NCBI GenBank assembly: GCA_024223715.1
Contig: JAAEOA010000250.1
Coordinates: 1-36,291 of the forward strand
From: a bacterium
GTDB lineage: Bacteria; Krumholzibacteriota; Krumholzibacteriia; LZORAL124-64-63
DNA length: 36,291 bases
Reading direction: 5' to 3'
Part shown: piece after piece, positions 24,488 to 32,102 of the stretch
Layout of the letters: each line of letters opens with the position of its first letter
How positions within the stretch are numbered: position 1 is the stretch's first letter
The notes under the pieces: generated by a model
Database searches by the model: none
Told to the model about the DNA's origin: nothing
The model's input: only the letters and a program-made list of their open reading frames with translations
Program-made: the position numbers and the translations under genes

Positions 24488-25576
24488 ATGCTTTTTAAAA
24501 TTGAAGCTCGCCCCGAGCCATCAAAAATCATGAAGTTTTTATCGCCACTGGTGGCTGCGGCTCTCATGCTTTTCAGTGGGCTAATTATTTTCAGTCTGTT
24601 GGGAAAAAATCCGATTGAAGCCTTTCATGCGTTTTTTGTGGAGCCGGTCAATGACCTATACGGCATGGGCGAGCTTTTTATAAAAGCCTCTCCTTTAATG
24701 CTAATCGGAACCGGACTGGCTGTTGGTTTCCGGGCCAGCATCTGGAACATTGGCGCCGAAGGTCAACTGGCTATTGGGGCCTTGTTCGGCGGCTATATTG
24801 CCATTGTCTTTAACGAGAGCAGTGCGCCTTATGTTCTTCCCCTGATGATAATTGCCGGAGCTTTGGGCGGAATGGTCTGGGCTTCCCTACCTGCGCTCTT
24901 ACGGACCATGTTCAATACCAATGAAATTCTGGTCTCTCTGATGTTGAACTATGTAGCCATCCTATTGCTTAGTCTATTGGTCCACGGGCCTTTGAAAGAT
25001 CCAATGGGTTATGGATTCCCTCAATCGGTCCTTTTTGGCGATTCGGCTTTGCTTCCCATTTTGAAAGAAGGGACACGCCTTCACCTGGGGGTTCTAATTG
25101 CTTTGGGAGGAGTCATTCTGGGCTGGGTCCTTCTGCAAAAAAGTTTCACTGGGTATCAAATTCAGGTCGCCGGGTTGGCCAGGAATGCTGCCTCTTATGC
25201 AGGCTTCAAATACAATAAATTGATCTGGATTGGCCTCTTGTCCGGTGGTTTGGCCGCTGGTATGGCTGGTGTCATGGAAATTGCCGGCCCCATTGGTCAG
25301 TTATTGCCTTCAGTCTCTCCCGGATACGGTTACGCGGCTATTATTGTCGCCTTTGTGGGCCGCTTGCACCCCGGGGGTATCGTGCTCTCCAGTTTGCTGA
25401 TGGCCCTGCTGTATCTTGGGGGCGAATCAGCTCAAATGAATCTTGATTTGCCCGCTGCAGTAACCGGTGTCTTCCAGGGCCTGTTACTCTTCTATCTCCT
25501 GGCTGCAGACTTTCTCATTGAATACAAATTAAAACCCGGTGACTTTTTAAATAATATTTTGAAAGGAGCGAAATAA
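24488..25576 (+). CDS. ABC transporter permease 1, nucleoside/nucleobase type
   Basis: This 362-residue membrane protein is the larger permease of the importer. It has about nine to ten hydrophobic segments, starting with LVAAALMLFSGLIIFSLLG, and the conserved permease segment GFRASIWNIGAEGQLAIGALF that couples to the ATPase. GYQIQVAGLARNAASYAG and the late GYGYAAIIVAFVGRLHP are family landmarks of the YufP-like branch. One base separates it from the ATPase gene and its stop overlaps the next permease (TAATG). It is an inner-membrane protein. Confidence 0.9.
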   Translation: MLFKIEARPEPSKIMKFLSPLVAAALMLFSGLIIFSLLGKNPIEAFHAFFVEPVNDLYGMGELFIKASPLMLIGTGLAVGFRASIWNIGAEGQLAIGALFGGYIAIVFNESSAPYVLPLMIIAGALGGMVWASLPALLRTMFNTNEILVSLMLNYVAILLLSLLVHGPLKDPMGYGFPQSVLFGDSALLPILKEGTRLHLGVLIALGGVILGWVLLQKSFTGYQIQVAGLARNAASYAGFKYNKLIWIGLLSGGLAAGMAGVMEIAGPIGQLLPSVSPGYGYAAIIVAFVGRLHPGGIVLSSLLMALLYLGGESAQMNLDLPAAVTGVFQGLLLFYLLAADFLIEYKLKPGDFLNNILKGAK

Positions 25577-26511
25577 TGGAAACAACTATCATTGTAAAAA
25601 TTCTTGTGGCGGCCATTGCTTCGGGAACTCCTTTTGTTTTTGCTGCTCTCGGCGAATTGGTAACAGAAAAATCCGGGGTATTAAATCTGGGTGTTGAAGG
25701 CATGATGCTGGTTGGTGCCATCAGCGGATTTATTGGCATGGCCACTACGGGCAGCATTCTGGTTGCTGTTATCTGTGGAATGGCTGCCGGTGCACTGATG
25801 TCCGGTATCTTTGCCGTTTTAACTTTAAATCTCATGGCAAACCAAGTGGCAAGCGGTCTGGCTCTGACCATTTTTGGTGTTGGTCTGAGCTCCTTTCTGG
25901 GTCTGGATTACACCAGTGTTGCCCTGGCTGGTGTACCGGAAATTAATATCCCTGTGTTGAGCAGCATTCCCATACTGGGGCCTTTGGTTTTCTCCCATGA
26001 CCTGCTCATTTACACTTCCATCCTTTTGTACTTTATCGTCTCCTGGTTCCTTTACAAAACCAAAGCAGGCCTGATTCTGCGCGGCATTGGCGAAGCACCC
26101 AAGTCTGCTCACGCCTTAGGTTACAACGTCATTGCCATCAGGTATCTGGCTGTTCTTTTTGGTGGAGCCATGGCTGGACTGGGCGGAGTCTATCTTTGCA
26201 TTGCCTACACTCCCATGTGGGTTGAAGGCATGGTCGCCGGCAGAGGCTGGGTCTCGCTGGCTCTGGTTGTCTTCGCCACCTGGCGGCCCGCCCGGGTAAT
26301 GATGGGGGCATATCTCTTTGGGGGAATCACCATCCTCCAATTTCACATTCAGGGCTTTGGCATTGAAATTCCAGCCCAGCTGCTTTCCATGCTGCCCTAC
26401 ATTTCCACTATTGTGGTTCTGGTATTCATTTCCAGAGATACAAACACCATTCGTCTGAACTCACCAGCTTCGCTGGGTACTACTTATCATCCGAGTCAAC
26501 CCCATTCGTGA
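25576..26511 (+). CDS. ABC transporter permease 2, nucleoside/nucleobase type
   Basis: This 311-residue protein is the smaller permease (YufQ-like), with eight to nine membrane segments. The family segment GELVTEKSGVLNLGVEGMMLVGA near residue 30 is typical, as are LILRGIGEAPKSAHALGYNV and GRGWVSLALVVFATWRP. It starts in the stop codon of the previous gene and ends 124 bases before the binding-protein gene. The gap contains no clear terminator, so all four transporter genes are probably transcribed together. Both permeases together would form the inner-membrane channel. Confidence 0.9.
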   Translation: METTIIVKILVAAIASGTPFVFAALGELVTEKSGVLNLGVEGMMLVGAISGFIGMATTGSILVAVICGMAAGALMSGIFAVLTLNLMANQVASGLALTIFGVGLSSFLGLDYTSVALAGVPEINIPVLSSIPILGPLVFSHDLLIYTSILLYFIVSWFLYKTKAGLILRGIGEAPKSAHALGYNVIAIRYLAVLFGGAMAGLGGVYLCIAYTPMWVEGMVAGRGWVSLALVVFATWRPARVMMGAYLFGGITILQFHIQGFGIEIPAQLLSMLPYISTIVVLVFISRDTNTIRLNSPASLGTTYHPSQPHS

Positions 26512-26635
26512 TGGAAAAAGGAAGGAAAAAAGATGAGTATTTTCAATTACCGGGGTGGGTAGATGTGTTAACCTGTTCAAAGATTTTTTCGCTCTGGTCT
26601 CGAACTGAATGTCAGCCAACTCAAGGGGAGTTATC

Positions 26636-27721
26636 ATGACTTTTTCACGTAAGTTTGTCCTATCGCTTTGCATTCTCACAGTGTGTATGACCGGTCTGAC
26701 CACTGCAGCCTTCGCTGAAGAAAAACTGAAAGTCGGATTTGTTTACATCAGCCCCATTGGCGATGCGGGTTGGACCTTTCAACACGACCTCGGTCGCCTG
26801 GAACTGGAAAAAAACCTGGGAGACAAAATCACCACTAAATTCATCGACAGTGTTCCCGAAGGTCCCGAAGCTGAACGAGTCATTCGTGATCTCGCCAAAA
26901 ACGGTCACGAGGTTATTTTCACCACATCTTTTGGCTACATGAACCCCACTTTGAAAGTGGCCAAAATGTTCCCAAAAATTAAATTCGAACACTCCACCGG
27001 TTACAAGACATCCAAAAATGTCGGTACGTACATGTGTCGTTTTTATGAAGCCCGTTACCTGACCGGAATCATTGCCGGGAAAATGACAAAATCCAATACT
27101 CTGGGTTACGTCGCTGCTTTCCCAATTCCTGAAGTGATTCGTGGCATTAATGCCTTCACCCTGGGTGCCAAATCCGTGAATCCCGATGTTGAAGTTAAGG
27201 TCATTTGGGTCAACTCCTGGTTCGATCCTGGCAAAGAACGTGAAGCTTCGGAAGCTCTAATTACTCAGGGCGTGGATGTCATCACTCACCATACAGATTC
27301 CACGGCACCAACCATGACTGCTGAAGAAAAAGGCGTTTACAGCATCGCATACCACTCGGACATGTCCAAGTATGGCCCCAAGGCTCACCTGACCGCCGCT
27401 ACTCACGTGTACGGCGATTTCTACACACAGACAGTCCAGGATGCCCTCGATGGCAAGTGGAAGTCAGATTCCGTATGGACAGGCATTAAAGACGGTTCCA
27501 TTGAGTTGGCCCCTATCAACCCCGTGGTTCCAGCTGATGTGGTTGCCCTGGTTGAAAAAATTCGTGCAAATATTGCCGATGGTTCCTTCCACCCGTTCCA
27601 GGGTCCTGTGAAAGACCAAAGTGGCAAGGAAATTGTGGGTGCAGGCAAATCACTCACTGACGATGATTTGCTGGGCATGAGCTATTACGTCGAAGGTGTT
27701 TTGGGGAAAATCCCCAAATAG
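26636..27721 (+). CDS. BMP-family substrate-binding protein of the purine ABC transporter
   Basis: This 361-residue protein is a periplasmic binding protein of the Bmp/PnrA/Med family, which binds purine nucleosides or bases. The signal peptide ends TTAAFA before EEKLKVGFVYISPIGDAGW; the family's first motif (GDxGW) is intact, and EGPEAERVIRDLAKNGHEVIFTTS and the GYVAAFPIPEVIRGINAF segment follow. There is no lipobox, so unlike Bacillus or spirochaete members it is probably soluble in the periplasm. The ATG at 26636 has GGGGAG five to ten bases upstream; an earlier ATG at 26609 has no such box. Being last of the transporter genes and beside a Tsx-like channel, it likely receives substrate entering through the outer membrane. 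Confidence 0.9.
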   Translation: MTFSRKFVLSLCILTVCMTGLTTAAFAEEKLKVGFVYISPIGDAGWTFQHDLGRLELEKNLGDKITTKFIDSVPEGPEAERVIRDLAKNGHEVIFTTSFGYMNPTLKVAKMFPKIKFEHSTGYKTSKNVGTYMCRFYEARYLTGIIAGKMTKSNTLGYVAAFPIPEVIRGINAFTLGAKSVNPDVEVKVIWVNSWFDPGKEREASEALITQGVDVITHHTDSTAPTMTAEEKGVYSIAYHSDMSKYGPKAHLTAATHVYGDFYTQTVQDALDGKWKSDSVWTGIKDGSIELAPINPVVPADVVALVEKIRANIADGSFHPFQGPVKDQSGKEIVGAGKSLTDDDLLGMSYYVEGVLGKIPK

Positions 27722-27850
27722 AGTTCTTCTGGTAAACGAAAGGTCCAACATTCCCAACGAAAGGATGATGACCCAGGCAATGCTCGAAATCCCGGCTTTT
27801 AAAAGGCCAATCGCTCAAAAATTGTTAATTAAAAACAACAGGAGTCTGAA

Positions 27851-28612
27851 ATGAAAAAGTTCGCATCAATTTTGGTTCTCTCCGTCATCGTTTTGACCAT
27901 GACAGCAGGATCATCTCTGGCCGCAATCTGGTCTACTACCGACGTTTGTTTCCTATACGGTTCTCAAAACCAGAAGGTAGTTTTTAACCCCGACTCGGGC
28001 ATGCTTGAAGGCGAAGACCAGGACATGACGACCATCACTATTGAGCATTCCAGCGCCTGGAATTATGGTGACAACTTCTTCTTCTTTGACATGAACCAGC
28101 CCTTCGATACCAACAGTGGTATTTATGGTGAGTGGCATCCCCGTTTAAGCTTTGGAAAAATTTCAGGCAACGACCTCAGCTTTGCTTTTGTCAAAGACGT
28201 GCTGTTGGCAACTGAATTGAACATCAGCGAGGGCGGCCGAGTGTATTTGTACGGTGCAGGATTTGATCTGGACATTCCTCATTTCCAGTTCCTTTCACTG
28301 AACTTTTACATTCGCAACAACCCTGCCATTGAAGAAGAGACCACTTTCCAAATCAGCCCGGCATGGAACATTCCTTTCGCTCTGGGCAGTGCTCAATTTG
28401 AATTCCGCGGATTCCTGGATTATGCCGGCAGTGCTGGATCCAGCGAAGCAAACCTCCTTACCCAACCCCAGCTTCTGCTGGACCTTGGTAGCTTCAATGG
28501 TAAAACCGGTAGCTTTTATGCGGGTGTTGAATACATCTACTGGAGCAACAAATACGGAATCAAAGACATTGATGAAAACTACGTGCAGTTGATGGGAAAA
28601 TGGATATTCTAA
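27851..28612 (+). CDS. Tsx/OmpK-like outer-membrane nucleoside channel
   Basis: This 253-residue protein has a Sec signal peptide (MKKFASILVLSVIVLTMTAG, cleavage after SSLA), alternating hydrophobic strands, and a C-terminal phenylalanine (GKWIF), which together indicate an outer-membrane beta-barrel. The W-x-GDNFFFFDM segment after the first strands is typical of the nucleoside-specific Tsx/OmpK family. E. coli Tsx is slightly longer (294 with signal), so some loops are shorter. AGGAG lies just before the ATG. The gene ends the + operon, after the ABC importer, and is followed by a strong terminator. Diffusion of nucleosides or bases across the outer membrane is the inferred role; the assignment rests on the motif and on context. 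Confidence 0.8.
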   Translation: MKKFASILVLSVIVLTMTAGSSLAAIWSTTDVCFLYGSQNQKVVFNPDSGMLEGEDQDMTTITIEHSSAWNYGDNFFFFDMNQPFDTNSGIYGEWHPRLSFGKISGNDLSFAFVKDVLLATELNISEGGRVYLYGAGFDLDIPHFQFLSLNFYIRNNPAIEEETTFQISPAWNIPFALGSAQFEFRGFLDYAGSAGSSEANLLTQPQLLLDLGSFNGKTGSFYAGVEYIYWSNKYGIKDIDENYVQLMGKWIF

Positions 28613-28640
28613 ATTCATTTTTCTGATGGATGAACAAAGC

Positions 28641-28675
28641 AAAACGGGGCCCTTACCGGGCCCCGTTTTTTATAA
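28641..28675. terminator. Bidirectional hairpin terminator between the two purine operons
   Basis: A perfect 12-pair stem (28641-28652 with 28658-28669) with a five-base loop has AAAA on its left arm and TTTTT on its right, so it can terminate both the + operon ending at 28612 and the - operon ending at 28670. Confidence 0.93.
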
Positions 28676-29845
28676 TACTTCCTGAACACTTTTTATGGAA
28701 ACTGTGGGGGCAGAAACGCCTTTTAAGGCTGAGGCGATATCCTTCAAACCACTGCCGGTGGAAATGACCACGACGTTTGATTCTTTCTCCAACTCGTTGG
28801 CCATGGAGAGGAAACCGGCAAAAGCAGTTGCCCCGGCAGGCTCGGCAAAAATCCCGCTGTTGGATGCCAAATAGGTCTGAGCTTTTAGTATTTGTTCATC
28901 GGAAACACGAATAATTTGGCCATCGTAATCACTCAGCAGTTTCAGAGCATGGTATCCATTGCGGGGCACATCCACACAAATGGAATCGGCAATAGTAGAG
29001 GTGGGAATGTTTTCAAATTTTCCGGATTCCCTGGCTCGATAGAGAGCATCACTGGTTTCAGCCTGTACCGAATAAACTGCGGGGACTTTTTCAATAAGAC
29101 CCAACTGCAGAAGGTCCTTAAAGCCTTTCAATACTCCTGCGACAATGCACCCGTCACCTGTTGAAACAAAGACCGAATCGGGAACTTCCGACATCTGTTG
29201 AAAAATCTCCAGAGATACCGTTTTTTTGCCTTCAATGGTCATTGGATTATAAGCAGTATTTCGGTTCATACCGCCTTTGGCCCGGGAGTATTCCAGGGAG
29301 AAATCATAGGCCAGATCGTAATTACCTTTGACTTTGAAAACCGTGGCACCGTATTGCAACGATTGGGCAATTTTTGCTTCCGGAGCATTTTCCGGCAGAA
29401 AAATTGTGATTTTTTGATTGGCCGCCGCTCCGATACCAGCCATTGAGGAACCCGCATTTCCCGTTGATGCCAGCACGATTTCGTCGATGCCACAGCTTTT
29501 GGCAAAGGCGGAAACCAGATAAGAGGCTCTGTCCTTGAATGAAAAAGATGGGTTCATACCGTCGTCTTTGATAAACAAATTGGGAAACCCTGTTTTTTCC
29601 CGAATATTCAACGGTTCCCAAAGGGGAGTATTGCCCACAGGTACTGGGGGGAAAAACTCTTTTGGGACCGGCAGCAAATCAAGCGTATTAAAATCCGGAT
29701 CGGCTTTCCCTGTGAGCTTCACTTCCAGAATCCCCCTAACGGGTTCATCGGATTTTTGCTTTTGGGCACATTGGGGACAGACCATCAGGTCAGCAGAAAT
29801 TTTGTACTCATTTCTGCATTCAGAACATTCGTAATTGAAAAGCAT
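28670..29845 (-). CDS. Zinc-ribbon PLP enzyme of the threonine synthase family
   Basis: This 391-residue protein begins with a four-cysteine zinc ribbon (Cys7, 10, 23 and 26) followed by a fold-type II PLP domain. The cofactor lysine is Lys104 in PSFSFKDRAS, the phosphate-binding region is STGNAGSSMAG near residue 128, and VSTGDGCIVAG and VVISTGSGLKD are further family motifs. By sequence it is nearest to threonine synthases with an N-terminal zinc ribbon. However, it is the last gene of an operon with ssnA, ygfK, a purine permease and a PAS-HTH regulator. In described anaerobic purine clusters this position is held by ygeX, a diaminopropionate ammonia-lyase of the same fold type. A lyase role in purine ring breakdown is thus a reasonable alternative to threonine synthesis; no hom or thrB gene is nearby. 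The ATG is 37 bases after the regulator gene, with GGAG about 13 bases upstream. Confidence 0.85.
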   Translation of the reverse strand: MLFNYECSECRNEYKISADLMVCPQCAQKQKSDEPVRGILEVKLTGKADPDFNTLDLLPVPKEFFPPVPVGNTPLWEPLNIREKTGFPNLFIKDDGMNPSFSFKDRASYLVSAFAKSCGIDEIVLASTGNAGSSMAGIGAAANQKITIFLPENAPEAKIAQSLQYGATVFKVKGNYDLAYDFSLEYSRAKGGMNRNTAYNPMTIEGKKTVSLEIFQQMSEVPDSVFVSTGDGCIVAGVLKGFKDLLQLGLIEKVPAVYSVQAETSDALYRARESGKFENIPTSTIADSICVDVPRNGYHALKLLSDYDGQIIRVSDEQILKAQTYLASNSGIFAEPAGATAFAGFLSMANELEKESNVVVISTGSGLKDIASALKGVSAPTVSIKSVQEVL

Positions 29846-29882
29846 GATTTGGTTTTGTCTCCTTGAAGTCGGGCTGGGCCAC

Positions 29883-30572
29883 TCAGTTACTCTTTTTTTC
29901 CTTCAATTCCCGGATGTAACTGTAGATTGTGAATTTGGACAGGCCGAGTTCTTCAGCTACCATAACCACAGCACCTTTTATATCGAAGATTCCTTCTTCA
30001 TGAAGGCCAAAAACAATATATTTGTTCTTGTCATGGTTTGGTATGTTGGTATCAGTACTGATGCGTTGAACAACCTCGGTAACAGCATTATGAACCAGGT
30101 CCCCCACGCTTGAAGAAGCACTTTTTTCGAGAGCCTGCCCGGGTGGTTGAGCACAATTATTAAACAAGCTGAAGGTGGACATAAATTGGGCCAGAGGGAC
30201 ATTCATGTTGAAGTTAATATCGAGCAAACCAATGGGTTTATTGTCATGGCAAATAACGGTAAATACGGATCGCATGGGATCTGAAGAGACACTCATTGTG
30301 GTATAACAGGAAGTCCTTTGAATTTTCTTGCTCTCGAAATCCTGAAGAACCTGACGTCCGTGGTCGGTTAGCGGATCCCCGGACTTCCGTTTGGTATGAT
30401 GGTTATTGATTATTTTCAATACCGCGTGATCTGGATCTTCCAGACTTTGTAACGCCACCTCACAATAATCCCCCATGAATAAGGCAATTCCTTCAATGAT
30501 GGCTTCATGAGCCTTGAGTATTTGGCGGTCCTCATGGGAAAAATCAGCTTTCAGATCGGTCTGGTCTTTCAT
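29883..30572 (-). CDS. YheO-like PAS-HTH transcriptional regulator
   Basis: This 229-residue protein has an N-terminal PAS-like YheO domain (with YCEVALQSLEDPDHAVLKI, RKSGDPLTDHG and SVFTVICHDNKPIGLLDI) and a C-terminal helix-turn-helix (VVMVAEELGLSKFTIYSYIRELK). The family includes DauR-type regulators of amino-acid catabolism. Three starts are possible (TTG 30584, ATG 30578, ATG 30572); I chose 30572 because GGAG lies six bases upstream. Its place between the permease and the PLP enzyme suggests it controls the - purine operon, and perhaps the convergent one, in response to a purine or a breakdown product. The ligand is unknown. Confidence 0.85.
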   Translation of the reverse strand: MKDQTDLKADFSHEDRQILKAHEAIIEGIALFMGDYCEVALQSLEDPDHAVLKIINNHHTKRKSGDPLTDHGRQVLQDFESKKIQRTSCYTTMSVSSDPMRSVFTVICHDNKPIGLLDINFNMNVPLAQFMSTFSLFNNCAQPPGQALEKSASSSVGDLVHNAVTEVVQRISTDTNIPNHDKNKYIVFGLHEEGIFDIKGAVVMVAEELGLSKFTIYSYIRELKEKKSN

Positions 30573-30590
30573 TTCCATCTCCAAAATACA

Positions 30591-30614
30591 GGGCCCCCGC
30601 CGAAACGGGAGCCC
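30591..30614 (-). terminator. Hairpin between permease and regulator genes, possible attenuator
   Basis: Read on the minus strand, nine pairs (30606-30614 with 30591-30599, one G-U wobble) close a six-base loop and are followed by TGTATTTT. It lies within the operon, right before the ribosome binding site of the regulator gene, so it may lower downstream expression or stabilise the upstream mRNA rather than end transcription fully. Confidence 0.5.
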
Positions 30615-30628
30615 AATGGATGATTCGC

Positions 30629-32044
30629 CTATGCATCGATAGGATCAGGGCTTTCCCCAACCGGGGCCATGGTTGCTTCAGTACGAGGAAGAATAGCATT
30701 GCACAGAATGGCCGTCAAACCACCGGTGGTGATGGAAGAACCAAACACACTTTTAATTACCGACGGGAACGGGTTGAGGATTTCAGGGACAAAAGCCACG
30801 CCCAGGCCAAGGCCCATGGAAATGGCGATGATCATCATGCCTCGACGATTAATGGTATTGCTGGCAATGATTTTAATTCCTGCCGCAGCAACCGTACCGA
30901 ACATAAGAATTGTTGCACCACCCAAAACCGAATTGGGAATAATGCTGAACAATTTGGCAAATTTGGGAATGAGTCCACATACAACCAGCAAGGCGGCAAT
31001 AAAGAAACCAACATAACGGCTGGCCACACCAGTCATTTGAATAACGCCGTTATTTTGACTGAAAGTGGTTACCGGGAAGCAATTGAAGAAAGCGGCTGTG
31101 GCGGAGTTTGTACCGTCACAAAGAACACCACGCTGGATGGTATCCATGTACTTTTTCCCTTCAATGGGCTGGTTGGAAATCATGGAAGTGGCAGTCAAAT
31201 CGCCAATGGTTTCCACGGCGGTAATAATGAACAGGAAAGCCAAGGGAATGAAGGAACCGATGTCAAAACGCCACATGCCAAACTTGAAAGGCACCGGAGC
31301 AGCGAACATGGAAACATCATTCATTTTTGAGAAGTCCACTTTTCCCATAAAGGTTGCCACGACATAACCCAGAACCAAACCAATAACAATAGCACCCATG
31401 CGAATGTTTCGGTTTTTAGACCGGTTCAAAAATACAATCACGGCCAAAACACCAAAGCCGAGGGCCAGGTTCTCGGGACTGGCATAAAACTCAGGTTTAT
31501 TTTTCAGAAGCCAGACGCCACCACCAAGATCGCTAATTCCAACTTTAATGAGTGAGAGACCAATGAGGGTCACCACAATACCACTGACCAGCGGGGTGAT
31601 GATGGTCCTCAGGTAAGGGATGAAACGGCTGAGAATCATCTCCACAAAAGAAGCCAGGAAAGCCACGCCAAAAATGGTGGCCAAAATTGCATTTTCATCC
31701 AGCCCTTTTCCTTTTAAATCAAAACCAATGGCAATTATGGTCCCCAGGAAAGCAAAACTGGTACCCTGAATGCTCAACAGTCCGGAACCAACCGGGCCAA
31801 ACCGGCGGCACTGAATAAAGGTGGCAATTCCCGAAACAAAAAGAGACATACTGATGAGGTAAGCGGTGGTTTCACCTTTGAAACCCAAAGCATTACCGAT
31901 AATCAGAGGTGGAGTCATTATTCCGACAATGATTGCCAAAAAATGCTGCACTGCGGCAAACATTGCGGGTCCAAACGGGGGTCGATCTGCCAAGCCATAA
32001 ACCAGTTCCGGGTTTTCCAATTTGTTCGTTTTTTCATTTGCCAT
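30629..32044 (-). CDS. NCS2 nucleobase permease, xanthine/urate type
   Basis: This 471-residue transporter belongs to the nucleobase-cation symporter-2 (NAT) family. The core motifs are SIQGTSFAFLG, the ETIGDLTATS segment whose Glu is a substrate-binding position, and TFSQNNGVIQMTGVASR carrying the family signature QNNG. The FNCFPVTTFSQ context and the length resemble xanthine/uric acid permeases (UacT, XanQ, PbuX) more than the shorter uracil permeases. Around fourteen hydrophobic segments are visible. The ATG at 32044 has AAAGGAGACA in front; an extension to 32098 lacks one. It follows ygfK by 58 bases in the same operon and gives the cell a second, ion-driven purine uptake route besides the ABC importer. 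Which oxopurine it carries cannot be told from sequence. Confidence 0.9.
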   Translation of the reverse strand: MANEKTNKLENPELVYGLADRPPFGPAMFAAVQHFLAIIVGIMTPPLIIGNALGFKGETTAYLISMSLFVSGIATFIQCRRFGPVGSGLLSIQGTSFAFLGTIIAIGFDLKGKGLDENAILATIFGVAFLASFVEMILSRFIPYLRTIITPLVSGIVVTLIGLSLIKVGISDLGGGVWLLKNKPEFYASPENLALGFGVLAVIVFLNRSKNRNIRMGAIVIGLVLGYVVATFMGKVDFSKMNDVSMFAAPVPFKFGMWRFDIGSFIPLAFLFIITAVETIGDLTATSMISNQPIEGKKYMDTIQRGVLCDGTNSATAAFFNCFPVTTFSQNNGVIQMTGVASRYVGFFIAALLVVCGLIPKFAKLFSIIPNSVLGGATILMFGTVAAAGIKIIASNTINRRGMMIIAISMGLGLGVAFVPEILNPFPSVIKSVFGSSITTGGLTAILCNAILPRTEATMAPVGESPDPIDA

Positions 32045-32102
32045 TGTCTGTCTCCTTTTAGGGTTAAGCGAGGCAGCCAGAACCTTCTGGCTCATCATGA
32101 CT

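Noticed and set aside
30620..31330. 236-codon plus-strand frame opposite the NCS2 permease
   Set aside because: Composition is His/Asn/Gly rich with no domain, as expected from the complement of a membrane-protein gene.
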